21,087 nucleotides of DNA from Phaeoceros laevis (GCA_049999765.1 JBNGIQ010009027.1:1-21087); one strand, 5' to 3'; numbered from the stretch's first letter, positions 1 through 10,238 are shown. Notes: generated by a model not told the origin, from the sequence alone. Program-made: numbers and translations.

Positions 1-402
1 CCCTCATACTGTCCTGCCCAGTACCCTGCTGACACCCTACAGCATCCGAATCAGAAGTCACAATAGCAGCTCCAGCCAGAATGGCTTCACAGGAACCTGT
101 GAGATGTCCTGTATACCTGATTTTCTTTGAACAAGCTCTGTTTCGTTTCATTTCCGTTCTGGTTCTGGTTCCTCTTGCAGCATTCGTTCTGAATCAGATT
201 GTTACTTTCTTTCCTGATACCGGGTCCTCCTACAGCATGCGATTGTATTGAGTACTTGCTCTTGTCTTCATGCTTGTTCTACTCTATCTGTACACACATA
301 CAGATACTTCACTAATTACTGTCCTGGATGATGCAAGGGACTGTTTCTGCTGCCAAGGGTTATGTACCTGTTCTGTTTGCCTTCCTCTGCAAGCAAAGAG
401 CA
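1..402. other. Non-coding stretch, no gene recognised
   Basis: There is no convincing coding region on either strand, only short open frames without recognisable domains. The right part (about 180-402) may be a weakly conserved upstream extension of the repeat copy starting at 403, because scattered words resemble 17640-17864. That extension is too diverged to assert. Confidence 0.4.
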
Positions 403-1297
403 GTTCCTCTTTGACACATGTTGTCTTTGAGGCCTGATTGGTCGCTGGATTCTCTAAGCACTCGTTGCCATGGATGCCAGCCCCATACTTTGCTCTGAGA
501 CACACAAGGTCGAATTTTTTGAAGGTCAGTTGTACAAATTCATGCAGGAACCAGGTCTACCAACATAGCTGCTAGAAACCTGGTCAGGGATGACCCTTTG
601 GTACTGATGAAGGGGGGTCGGAGGTTTGCTTTCACCTAGCAAATGCCTGCTTGAGTTTAAGATGCTGTTAGGGAGCTTGGTGAGCTTTTTCCTGCAGCAT
701 ACTTTGTACACAATGTGAGCCCTGTTAGTTGCTGCTTCATACAGCGCTACCAGTGCTACTTTACATACCAAATAGGCATAGGCCTACTGCAGCTTGAATA
801 CTTTCAAGACCTGCTGTGACCATTACGCCTTACAAGCTCTTCAGAGTTCAGGGCTGTACCTAGTAAAGGATGCTCTTTTGCAAAATACTCCAAAGACGCC
901 ATGTTTGGCGCACGTCTGCAAGTCTCCTTCTGCTACTTCGCGGTCCTACACATGACATGGGAATTTCCGTTAGCCTCAGGCCTACGTACTTTGCTGCTGT
1001 AAGTATTACTTGTCAGCTAGTGCGGACTACCAAAGAAAGAGGCCTTCACTTGACGGACATCTGAAACATTGATGCCAGAAAAATTGTCACTACGACAAAT
1101 AACACGTCACCTGCCATTTGAAGCTGTCGAATGTCAAACATCACCTTCTTGAACAGGCCTTGAAACATGTTGGCATGCTCTCGCAATGTCAAGACCCATC
1201 ATGGGCAATGTCACATACAGTATTGTAGTTTTTTACATAAAAGGCTATGTATGTATGTACCAGGAACACACACCATGTTCCCGGGTGTGTGCTGTGT
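403..1297 (+). repeat. Dispersed repeat, copy R1 (colinear with 17865-18790)
   Basis: Three blocks match the right-hand copy in the same order and spacing. TTGACACATGTTGT occurs at 411 and 17871. CAGGAACCAGGTCTACC at 545 matches CAGGAGCCAGGTCTACC at 18011, and this block continues through CTTTGGTACTGATGAAGGGG to about 770. The block around GGGCAATGT is at 1203 and 18714, followed by TTTTTT, TATGTATGTAT and an AC-rich hairpin. The offset drifts only from about 17,460 to 17,511 bases. The middle (about 780-1140) shows no clear similarity by eye. The family is unknown to me; no terminal repeats or target duplication could be fixed. Confidence 0.6.
1266..1297. repeat. AC/GT hairpin A
   Basis: ACACACACC, a short loop containing TGTTCCC, then GGGTGTGTG form an inverted repeat. 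The loop word TGTTCC recurs in the hairpin at 12755 and, as its complement GGAACA, in the one at 9987. That points to copies of one element rather than chance microsatellites. Confidence 0.6.
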
Positions 1298-2280
1298 ATC
1301 TTATCTTGTGTATGTGTCAAAAACATCTAGCATGTAATTTTTTGACGTGTGCCAGAGTGACAATGCTTGTGAACAGAGGTTACAGGTACGGTTTTGCAAA
1401 CTATGCTTTCTAGACCATGACGGTACCCAATTCATACATATGATTTAGTGGGTACTTAGCAGCAGGGCAAGACTGAGCACCATTCAGTTCCTGGCTCATC
1501 TGAGTCAAGTTAACTTTGGTGGCAATATTAGTCAAAAAGGCCTTAATAGATTATTTCGCTGCTTGGCAAAAAACCTGGTTGACGGGTTTGGAGGCCAACA
1601 CATTACCTAGCATCTAATCCTACAGGAATGCAGCAGCTTGGCGGGATGATGCACCAATCAGAACATGGCTTGCAGGGGTCCTAAGCAATGATTGAGTGAC
1701 CTGTCAAAAACGCTGAGATCCAGACTATTGCTGATCAGCTCAATGATGGGCGAAAAACATTTCTGTGGACCTCAAACGGCCAGCATGCTGGCAAAAGATC
1801 AAGTGGCAAATGTTCTGTAAGAGCTCGAGCCCCAATACACATGAATGGTGAGCAGTACACTTCTGAATATGATTGATTGAGAAGCATCTCTATTACATGA
1901 CAGCAGGAATTTTCCAAATTAAGGTGGCCAGCGCTAAGGACAGCAGCATTCAAGGCCCTTGCGGCCTAGATAAAAATAATGCAAGGGTCTGATTGAAAGC
2001 TGGATGGTGACAGTGCTAATTTAGGCAGGAGTCAACTGATCACCTGGTTGTACATGTGATAGCCTTGACACCTGGCAACAGCAGTTAAGGCAAAGGCAGC
2101 CAAACTTGTGCTTTGAGCTGGAAAAACGCAGTCTACATGACTGGCAATGCGTTCTGGCGACAGCGACACATCAGGAACAATCTGATATCTTCTACTGTCA
2201 ACCTTTCCATCTATACCTCATAGAATCCTCGTCAGATCCCTATCTCTCTTCTGTCTATAAGCCTTGAAAGTTTTCCCGCC
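1298..2280. other. Non-coding stretch
   Basis: Only short open frames without domain-like composition are present. No tRNA, long inverted repeat or recognisable transposon protein was seen. Confidence 0.4.
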
Positions 2281-2290
2281 ATATACTGCC

Positions 2291-2298
2291 TATATAAG
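2291..2298 (+). promoter_or_regulatory. Possible TATA box with pyrimidine-rich leader
   Basis: TATATAAG is preceded by TTTTCCCGCC (2271-2280, which fits an E2F-type site) and followed by a strongly C/T-rich stretch from about 2330 to 2517. This resembles the core promoter and leader of a plant gene or an LTR. No convincing coding region follows and an N gap interrupts the sequence at 2518, so it may be a relic of a mobile-element promoter. The call rests on sequence composition alone. Confidence 0.25.
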
Positions 2299-2517
2299 AG
2301 TACCTATGATCAATCGGACAGTTACCAAAACTCATTCTCCCCTTGCATGCCTTCCTCAACCTTCGTCTTCACCTGCTCTACGTCTGTGAGTGCAATCCTA
2401 TCTGCATCCTTGAGTGTGCTTGGCCCTGTGGCCTCCCTGGATCGACCTCCATTTTGTTACAACTACATCTCCTTCCTGCCCTCCCTCCTCCCTCTCTACC
2501 CTTTGTCTCTTGATACT

Positions 2518-2527
2518 NNNNNNNNNN
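2518..2527. other. Assembly gap (10 N)
   Basis: Ten consecutive N lie at the end of a C/T-rich low-complexity stretch. The fixed length suggests a placeholder, so the real missing length is unknown. Short open frames reading through the N are not reliable. Confidence 0.95.
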
Positions 2528-3817
2528 GCCATGTGGCCCTTCTCAGAAAATCACACTCTTAGCAAGTCCTTGGCTGTCCACCCTCATCCTGCAGTCTTTT
2601 TGCATACTTGAAACTGTTGTCAAATCTGAGCTTCGTAGATTGTGCGCTGCACAATCCTTGTAGCAGTCACCCTGAACAGGGGACGACACAATTGTCACAT
2701 TCGTGATGGGGCAGTCACCTTAAGCTGTAAGAGCCTGTTTTATAACAATGGCTCTCTTTCAACATGTCAAGCATTTTCTTTTGTTTTATGGTTGTACATA
2801 CCTGTCCTGTTCAATGTTGCTGATCCCGTAGACAGTCCATATGTCATGCCTGCCTAAATGTTTGAGTATTCATAGCATTGTGGATGTAACCTTGGGGATT
2901 GCGGTTTGAAAAACTGACTTGTAAGTGGCTGCTGTGGAATGATACTGCAGCCCCTGTCAAGCAGCGTACCTTTAGTACCAACAATTAAAAAATCAGGTCT
3001 GCAGTATGCTTGGACTTTCCCTTTACTTGTCTAACAGTCGCACAAGGCTTTGCAGGACTCAAGTCTGCCAATGGACCACTAGAAATTTTGTACCACAAGC
3101 AAATGCTGTACACAAGTCTTGACATGGCTGCAAGCCATTTTCAGCAAGTACACCTCAAAATGTCGTTGGCCGCATGCCTTCTCCCTACAAGCAAAACCAG
3201 GGCAAGGCAATTCAGTAGGCAGCTTTGCATTTCATTTGGACGGGACTTCGAAAGAGGCAATGTCACAATTCTCAGTTTCAAGCACACTTCTTGTCAAATC
3301 TGAAAAAACTGAAAATTTAATGTTTGTGTTTCGGTAGTGGTAATTGATATTCAGGCATGGCGGCTGGGTATTTTGCAATTTACCATTGTAGAAACAAGTA
3401 GAAGTTGTGATGCACACATATCACGAGTAACTGGTAACAACAAAGTTTGCCTTTTGCCAGAAATGAGCCTGCCTGTCAAAGTGGGCATCGGCGGTCTACC
3501 GTACAAGCAACTGAGGCCATGCGTTAAGCTGTGTAGCTTAGAGCACCACGTCATGTTATCTGAGAGCCTGATCCTGCTTCTGTCTAGTCATAATCGAGAT
3601 GTGAGGCATCAGCAAGTCTTTGTGAATCTTTTTAGCATCATGTCACTGAAAAAATAGCGTGCATCTTAAAGACTGTAGGACAAGGAAAAAGCAGTAGATA
3701 ACCAGGAAGGTGTCAACAGATGACCAGGACAGAGACAATCTTCAAATGAATACCTTTATGTGCCGTTTGGTAATTGGACAGGCAAGTGTTGCCAGCGGGA
3801 AGTTGCCAGCCAAAAGC
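2528..3817. other. Non-coding stretch
   Basis: Short overlapping open frames (up to 106 codons at 3337-3657) occur on both strands, but none has recognisable motifs or a supporting neighbour. I see nothing else definable in it. Confidence 0.4.
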
Positions 3818-3821
3818 ATGC

Positions 3822-4151
3822 GGGCGGTAGCGAGATTGGGTGTCCTCATATTCTGCATAAGCTAGTAAGCTTTGGAACCACTGCAAACTAGGAAAAGCCC
3901 GCGTGCGGCAACCGGGACCCCGCAGGCTCTTTACCGGAAAAGGAATGTGCTGGTTCGTCGAGCACTTGTTTCGAAATCAATGATGAAGCCGCCAGGACGC
4001 GTGGCTCAATAGTATTTGATGCACCTGATATTGCAGGTTATTTTTGTGTGGTGACCTGCTGGGTGGTGCACTGATTATTCTCACAGTGCGCAGTGGGTGA
4101 CACTCGACTCCTTTTGCAGAAATATCAGTACACCCAACCTCGCTACCGCCC
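3822..4151. mobile_element. MITE-like element with long terminal inverted repeats
   Basis: The left end GGGCGGTAGCGAGATTGGGT (3822-) matches the complement of the right end GGGCGGTAGCGAGGTTGGGT (read back from 4151) with one mismatch. Similarity continues inward through TGT, CTCATATTCTGCATAAG (left) and CTGATATTTCTGCAAAAG (right), about 40 bp per arm. ATGC directly flanks both ends (3818-3821, 4152-4155), a possible 4-bp target duplication. The 330-bp interior has no coding capacity and contains smaller nested hairpins, for example TGCACC with GGTGCA around 4020-4071. The superfamily cannot be assigned: the ends do not look like typical hAT or CACTA termini. Confidence 0.75.
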
Positions 4152-4155
4152 ATGC

Positions 4156-4578
4156 CTGGCTCGGATCACCACTGGCACGAAGAGTCGTATAAGCCACGAC
4201 CGTCAATCATAATAAGAATCATAGCTGTGTTCTGGAAATAGCATGGCTGTTAAACGTATCGAGATACCATGAACGGGCTTACAGCTAAAGAATTCCGTTG
4301 ATAGTCATACATGGCGCTTTAGCTGTTCAACATACCCTAGGAATTTTGCAGCATTATAACTGAACAAGTTGGCTTGGATAATATTCAAGCAGTTATGTAG
4401 ACTAAACTGTTGAGTCTTTGTAACATGCCCAGTCAGCCCACGAATGCGACATTCTATGACTGTCCAGATGATATCAAATATGCTGTAAAAGGGCAGTTTT
4501 AGAACCTGATCAAAACTACATTTTGCGAAAGCAGTGAGTGTTTGCCAATTTAGAGCGAATAACGGCAGGCAGGTAATG
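4156..4578. other. Non-coding stretch left of the LINE
   Basis: This is host DNA between the MITE and the LINE target site. An open frame on the minus strand reaches across the LINE junction (4628-4305), so it cannot be an ancestral gene as read. No motif was recognised. Confidence 0.4.
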
Positions 4579-4595
4579 AGAAAGCAATAAGTCAA
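4579..4595 (+). repeat. LINE target-site duplication, left copy
   Basis: AGAAAGCAATAAGTCAA is identical over all 17 bases to 9888-9904. The right copy follows directly after an oligo-A run, the standard signature of target-primed reverse transcription. The preceding empty site would read straight from 4595 into 9905. Confidence 0.9.
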
Positions 4596-6783
4596 TGGGG
4601 GTAGAAACTCGAATTTCGAGCTTTGCAAATGACACCCTTATGCTTTCTCAAGTGGATGAAGCCTCCCTGGAGGCTCTTATGCAGGAGATTGAAGTGTTTG
4701 GCCTCCTGTCAGGTCTCATAGTCAATTGGGGAAAGACCATCATGTTAGTACTTAACTTTACTGGATACCTCCCAGACTATGTAGCTCACATCAAGAAGCT
4801 GGAACCTGAGAATTCTCATAAGCATCTCGGTGTTCCTTTCACGCTTGATGATGAAAATGACGCCATTGGTAGAGAAATCCTCAACCGTTTTGCAGAGAAA
4901 GCAGTGAAGCTGCAAATCATGCAATTGAGCTTTGCTGGAAGGATACTGGCGATCAATTCCATACTTGAAAATACTCTCTGGTATTTTCTCTTTGTCTGGT
5001 CCCCTTCAGTGGCTGATGCAAAGAGACTGAAGACCTTCCTCCTGAACTTTCTCTAGAATGCTCCCATTGATGGTCCAGCCCCGAAAAGCAAGGTGCTCTG
5101 GAAACACTTGGTGTTGCCCATCTCCCAAGGTGGTGCGGGATTAGTAGATCCCTTTGCGAAGGCTCAGGCTCTTCATGGCCAATGGGTCCTTAAAGCCTTG
5201 TCGCCGAATAGCTACCCTTGGAAGAACTATTTGATGTTCAACCTGCAGAAAGTGTCTGCATCCAAGGGCAGGCTTATGTCAGTTGCACATCTTCTTGCAT
5301 TCAAGCCGAAGATACCATTGGAGGATCTCTCACCGTTAACTAGAGCAATATGGAAAAGTTGGAAGAAGCTTAAGGATTTGTTTGTCTGGAAAGCACCCTC
5401 CAATTGTGACGAAGCCTCATGCATCAAAATCCATGGTAATCAACATATTTGGACAGAGGAGTACTGCAGCAAGGCTAGGAGATCGAGCTCTATTAAAAAT
5501 GCTGCTTTGGGAGGGCTGCGTAACCTTGGTGACCTGTGGAATTGGCCAGAAGAGCGTTGGCACACCTCACAAGAGATCGGGGCTGCTTATCCTGGTGTCA
5601 TTCGGAGTGCTAAAAGGGTTCTTGTTCTGGTTACCAAAGGTCTTAAACCTTCAGTTAAAGATGCATTCTTGCAGCCTGCAGAGATTCAAACGAAGGGTTG
5701 GTACACTAATGGGATTATGGGGAAGACGGTCTAGGTGACGTTACTCCTAGTGATCCGTACCTGGAACTCAGATCACTGAGGAAGGAGTGAGGACTAAGAA
5801 GTACCTTCAGCTTGAGGGCTCCTTCTCCGTTTGCGATAGTGGGACTTCTACGATGGAAGATGCTGATGATCTTGTTCCAATTGTGGTCCTTCAACAAGTT
5901 GATGCAATTAAATGGCTTACACCAGATGAAGTTAAGTACGTTCTTGGGCAAGTGGAAATGTACAGCTCAAGTAAAGAATGGTGGGAGGGCTGTTCAGAAT
6001 CGCAACTTCTTATCCATCCAGCTCGCTGGAGATGGCCAGCAGGACCTGCTACAGCACAGCAAGGCAGATCATCTTTGTTAAACTTCAAAACTGTCACTCT
6101 GTACAAACTTCTGGCGAATGCCCAAAGGAAGAAACAAAGGGAACCGGTAGTCCCTAGATGGGGACTTCATATTGTTGCTCAAAGACGCATCCTATTCTTC
6201 CCGTGGAATATATTGTCTTGGGATTCGTCCAAAGATTCGCTTCACGATTTGGAGAATGCTGCAAGCTATTCTCCCGAATGGGGATAGATATGATGATCAT
6301 CTTATTGTTAGAGGGCACCAGTTCTGTCGACTTTGCCCTGGCCTTCATCCACAAAAAAGTCAGCATATTTTCTTTACATGCGTCCTGGCCAAACTGATTT
6401 GGGGAAGGATTGAACTGTGGTTGAGGAATATGTTTCCTCGGAGCAATTACAGAATCCAACAGTGTTTGGCGCTGTTTGGACTCAACACAAGGCTCCAACG
6501 CCCTCTGGTTAAAACACAGTGGTGGCCCTCTCTCTGGTCTAACACACTTTTTGTCCTATGGACCAACTGGACAAGTCAAGTTTATGGCGGAGAGGAAGAG
6601 AAATCCCCGAACTTACTCCTTTGCAACATCTGGGAAGGTCTTATCACAGAGTGCCAAGCCCTTCGCAAACGATCCCCAAAGAAATTCAAAGAGGCTGAAT
6701 CGAGTGCTGCAGAAATCTACACAGGACGGGGTCTTACAGGGTGGTCTCATGTTTGTCCATGGATACTCCCTCCAAGAAGATGA
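4596..6783 (+). pseudogene. LINE ORF2 remnant: RT C-terminus and zf-RVT region
   Basis: The first frame (4596-5734) starts with SFANDTLML, the RT active-site box (normally F/Y-A-D-D), here with Asp changed to Asn. Then come SGLIVNWGKT, HKHLGVPF, SFAGRILAINS and LPISQGGAGLVDP, all standard landmarks of plant LINE polymerase and thumb regions. A TAG at 5054-5056 sits where Trp is expected (TGG to TAG). The reading then shifts: DVTPSDPYLELRS near 5740, another frame from about 5787 to 6170 (FKTVTLYKLLANAQ), and a third frame from about 6160 to 6783. That last frame carries RFTIWRMLQAILPNGDR, then CRLCPG and HIFFTCVLAKLIW, matching the Cys-x2-Cys ... His-x4-Cys zinc-binding pattern of zf-RVT. The endonuclease and N-terminal RT are missing. 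It is a dead copy, with at least two frameshifts and one internal stop. Confidence 0.85.
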
Positions 6784-7565
6784 TCGGGGCTCCCAGCTCC
6801 AGTGAAGGTCCTTGGATCTCGATGCACATGGGGGAAGATGGCCCCAGCTTGTGCACTCTTGTTTCCTGCTACGTTGGTCTGAGCCTCAAGCAACTTATGT
6901 GGCACTTACTTCCTCTGGTCAGGCTTGACAGGGTTAATTGTTGACATAATTTGTCAATATTTGGAGAGGTCAGGGAGCAGATTCAAATGTCCTGGAAAGC
7001 TGAAATTCAAGTTGGAGGAAGTACCTTTTCGTCTCTTTTTCCTTTGGCCTCCAGAGGAGGAAGATGTACAGTTTGTTTATCCCTCCCCTCACCAGCACTG
7101 GCTTGCAATTGGCGACTGGTTGGAGCAGTTCCCCTGGCAGTAATGGTGGAGTCAGCCCAAGGTTTATTCTGATGACCTCTCTGATGCAGTGTTGCTGGGA
7201 CAAGGGGACCCCTACCTTCGTTCTCTAGCTGCCTCTTCATGTATAGGAATAAGGAGTCTTCCTTGTCATTTGAGAGAATACTAATGTTTAGTCTCAGGAT
7301 CCCCCTCTCCACCTCTATTGATACAAATAAGTTTGTTGATAGAGCCTTACCCCCTCTAGCTGCTTCCTCTGTTTTGTTACCATCTCTCTCATCAGCCTGG
7401 AGTCTCGGCTGACCTTACACTGCTCTGTATGCTGCAAACTTGGGTTCCCACTACCCCCACCTTCCTTCACTGGCCCGGAGATTGAGAATTGTAGGTCTTC
7501 AGTCTTACCCCTATTTCAACATGCCAGTACTACGCCTCTGAGATCTCAGCCATACCCTTCAGTCC
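6741..7565 (+). other. LINE interior without recognised domain
   Basis: One frame can be followed from 6741 to 7172 with an in-frame stop after 6941, but it contains no motif I can name, and no RNase H signature (Asp, Glu, Asp triad context) was visible. From about 7170 the sequence becomes C/T-rich and lacks a consistent frame. It may be the decayed end of ORF2 or a spacer before the downstream reading frame. Confidence 0.4.
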
Positions 7566-8290
7566 TTGATTCGGTATTCCTTCAGACACACCTTCATTTC
7601 TCAGTCAGTAGACATACCCAACGGAGACAGTCCAGATACAACAGAGAATCCAATGCTGAGGGGAGACAACAGTTACTGCAATCCTGGCTTGACAACATCA
7701 ACAATTGGCTCTCCTGGGATTGTGTCAAGTCCTTCCGCACTTGTCCTCAATGTCCTATCCTGCTCTTCAGCTCCAATTATACCTGTACCAGCCACTTCCA
7801 ACGGACTATGCTGAAAACTCAACGGGCACTGTTCAGAAGCAAACGGGAGGCTAATACTTTTATCAACCTACAGCTGCCTTGGTGGATCAGTCCCAAGGGG
7901 CGAACTCACTGCAGAATCATTAGCCCTCAATGCCCTCAGGCCAGGATCAGCTCTGCTTACGTCCTCATTAACCCCAATCAAGGTACTAATCTCACCTCCC
8001 CCGTCCGCCTTCAATGCTTGTGTCAGTCCCTGCCATTCCATTCCAGATTTAGACTTCTCGTCTGCCTTCTACCAAGAATTAGGCCATGCTTATCTTCCAG
8101 CTGTCCACTCTTGCCGCCATCACCCCGCGATCCCGCTCCTCCACCCCTTCCCCTCCCGCTCATCTTCCTCCCTACCTCCCCAGCTCCTCATATACCTATG
8201 CTTCGCCACTCTACATCTCCCAGCCCGCTCTTCTCTCCACCTTCCTATCTGTGCCTTTCCGTCCGCTCCTATCCGACTTCGCCCTACAAG
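7566..8290 (+). other. Pyrimidine-rich low-complexity LINE interior
   Basis: Frames are open here mainly because C/T-rich DNA lacks stop codons. The 7808-8554 frame becomes a run of Pro, Ser and Leu after about residue 90. A frame at 7566-7814 (Ser/Thr/Pro-rich) could be an upstream piece of the 8291-9799 protein. The evidence does not allow a firm coding call. Confidence 0.35.
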
Positions 8291-9799
8291 ATGTCGTCGC
8301 CCAACGCCCCAAGCCCTCACATTCCGACTACCAGTAGTCCTATGGCACTCCCAGTGTCACCCATGCATTCTTGCAGTCCACCTAACACACCTCCCCGCTC
8401 TAGCCGCTCGTCCAGCCCCGTGAAGCAGCCCCCCTGTCCCAGCCGCTCGTCCAGTCATCGAAACAGCCCCTTCTCAACCCTACTCTTCCAATTTGCTCCA
8501 CCCAAGCTTCCGAGGTTTCCCGTCTCCCTCCCCTACCTCTTCATCATCCCCTGAAGAAACACTCCCGGCAAGTTTTCCACTTGCCGACTCATCGCTTTGG
8601 CTCCTGGAGCGTCGGTAGTCCGTGATCGACCTGCAAAAACAACAGTGTCAGACCTCTTCACCAGCCCCGGCAAACATGGAGGTGGAGACTCCCCCTACGA
8701 GAAATGCTGGCGAGCACAAAGGCAGTAGTGACAGGCTAGACAAGTTGATGCAAGAATGCCTGGACTCATCCAGGTATTCTATCGATAAGGTGCTTCAGAA
8801 GCTCCCCTCTCATCGTCATGTTCAGATGCTGCTCTCACGCCTTCTGCAGGACCCAGTCTTTTTATCAGATTCTGCTAGGGTGGACTGTCACCTCCCTACC
8901 AAAAGACAGGATTTGCATAGGGAGCTCACTGTAGAGCTCCAATGGAGGATGCTAGAAGGCTACACTCGCCGCCAGGCCGCCATCACTGCCACCTTGAACA
9001 TTCTGCAGGAGAATGTTGCCGCAGCCCTCCGTCGCCTTGCCCCCAAGCTTGACCATACTACTCAGCGTGAGTTGGTCAAGGCGCCTGCTCTTCGGGGCCG
9101 TCTCGCGGACCTTAAGGCGCTAACTCATGAGGCCCAGAGACTCTGTTTGCAAGAGCGCTCCCAGGCCACCCTCCAAGACTTCAACATCATCGACTTCCAG
9201 CTCCTTGCCTCAATGGTGTAATCTGGACCTAGGTCCTTGATACCGAAGATGGCATAGTGACACCTCCTTCCACTCTCCACATTCCTCCGGTCCTCACCAA
9301 CGCCGAAGGGCAGGTAGTCCAAGCTAACTTCTCCTCCTCGTTTCCACTTTCGTTTCTTCTTCCAGACCCTTTGATTCAGCTCACTCACGGCCTCCCAATT
9401 CGGCTTATTGCTACGATCCCTTTTGGGGAAGGTGAAACCTGGTTAATCCTGAAAGCTTTGAAGAAGTTCAAAGTGCTAACTGCTGCTGTGGTTAACACCA
9501 ATGAAGCCCATATCCAATTTCTAGTTGCTCTTCGTAACCCGCATCATGCCTACCTCCTCTGTTCACTTCCCTTTCTTACCTGCAAAGCTTCTGGCCATCG
9601 GCATAAGCGCATTAGACTCTGCTTCATTTATGCTGACGCTCATGCCCGGCCTTTCCTCCCTAACTCCGCTCCCCTCCCCTCATTTCCCCCACCTAACTCT
9701 ACTCTTACGGTCGCTGGACATCGAGTGGATCGCGCTGGCTACTGCGACGACGATATGGACATCTACTCAACCATAGGCAACCTTAGCATTAGTGAGTAG
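8291..9799 (+). pseudogene. Decayed second LINE reading frame, possibly ORF1-like
   Basis: A protein of about 500 codons can be traced through three changes of state. From ATG 8291 the frame is Ser/Pro/Arg-rich, with a PSRSSS-type motif occurring twice. Near 8465 the better frame shifts and continues as PSPTSSSSPEETLPASFPLA to a TAG at about 8616-8618. It resumes as a 190-residue, strongly helical segment (to TAA 9219) rich in Leu, Gln and Arg with charged heptad-like spacing. A further shift leads into a C-terminal part (9233-9799) with alternating hydrophobic stretches such as LPIRLIATIPFGEGE and a basic CKASGHRHKRIRLC patch. A disordered head, helical middle and compact tail fit the general plan of LINE ORF1 nucleic-acid-binding proteins. 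ORF1 normally precedes ORF2, so this is a tentative inference. A transduced host gene is the main alternative. Confidence 0.45.
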
Positions 9800-9812
9800 T
9801 TAAATAGATCTA

Positions 9813-9828
9813 GGGGAATGATATCCCC
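9813..9828 (+). other. Hairpin near LINE 3' end
   Basis: GGGGA and TCCCC form a 5-bp stem around a 6-base loop, about 50 bases before the oligo-A. Some LINEs use a 3'-terminal stem-loop for recognition by their own reverse transcriptase. Here the function is only inferred from position. Confidence 0.4.
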
Positions 9829-9887
9829 ATAAAATGTATTGTGTGATTTTCTTGATTTTATAAAACGCGCCCAAGTCACTAAAAAAA

Positions 9888-9904
9888 AGAAAGCAATAAG
9901 TCAA
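9888..9904 (+). repeat. LINE target-site duplication, right copy
   Basis: The sequence is identical over 17 bases to 4579-4595 and directly follows the oligo-A. It fixes the 3' boundary and the plus-strand orientation of the LINE. Confidence 0.9.
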
Positions 9905-10077
9905 AAAACAGCACAAGTAGTTTAGCAAGATTCAATTCCTTACACAACATTTTGTAGTATGCACAAGTCATGCATACAAAAGATGACACACACGCACACC
10001 CTAGGAACACCGGGTGTGTGTGTGTGTGTGTGTGTTTGAGGAGGTTAACGGTCCCATGGAGGGTCCCGCCCTTGCCC

Positions 10078-10115
10078 TTGCTGGGGCACTCGTATGCGGG
10101 CGGGTGCCCCAGCAA
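10078..10115. repeat. Perfect 12-bp inverted repeat inside foldback element
   Basis: TTGCTGGGGCAC (10078-10089) and GTGCCCCAGCAA (10104-10115) pair perfectly around 14 bases. The left arm and loop recur in the copy at 19430-19460 (TTGTTGGGGCAT on the minus strand), but the right arm is lost there where similarity breaks off. Confidence 0.75.
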
Positions 10116-10238
10116 CTTTGGTGCGTTAGTAAGAAGACCACTTTTGTCGACATGGCTGCAACTTTGGTTTTTGCGGACAGCATGCGAAGTACTAAAACCC
10201 ATTTGTAAACCCATTTGCTCATTTTTTTAAGAACTTCC

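Larger units (their letters stand above)
4596..9887 (+). mobile_element. 5'-truncated LINE (non-LTR retrotransposon), about 5.3 kb
   Basis: The insertion is bounded by a perfect 17-bp direct repeat and ends in oligo-A (9881-9888, the last A shared with the repeat). The 5' end is cut inside the reverse transcriptase palm, just upstream of the catalytic box, as expected from incomplete reverse transcription. Downstream are the end of the reverse transcriptase, its connection region and a zf-RVT-like cysteine/histidine region up to about 6783. About 3.1 kb of pyrimidine-rich DNA follows, with a second decayed reading frame (8291-9799) and a short 3' end. Plant L1-type elements usually end soon after zf-RVT or an RNase H domain, so the long tail is unusual. 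It could be an extra ORF of this lineage, a 3'-transduced host sequence, or an older nested insertion copied with the element. Confidence 0.85.

Noticed and set aside
2347-2611. Open frames crossing the N gap
   Set aside because: They are open because of pyrimidine-rich composition and read through unknown bases. No motif is present.
7808-8554. 248-codon open frame within the LINE
   Set aside because: Most of it is Pro/Ser/Leu from C/T-rich DNA where all plus frames stay open. Only the part from 8291 fits with the downstream protein-like segments.
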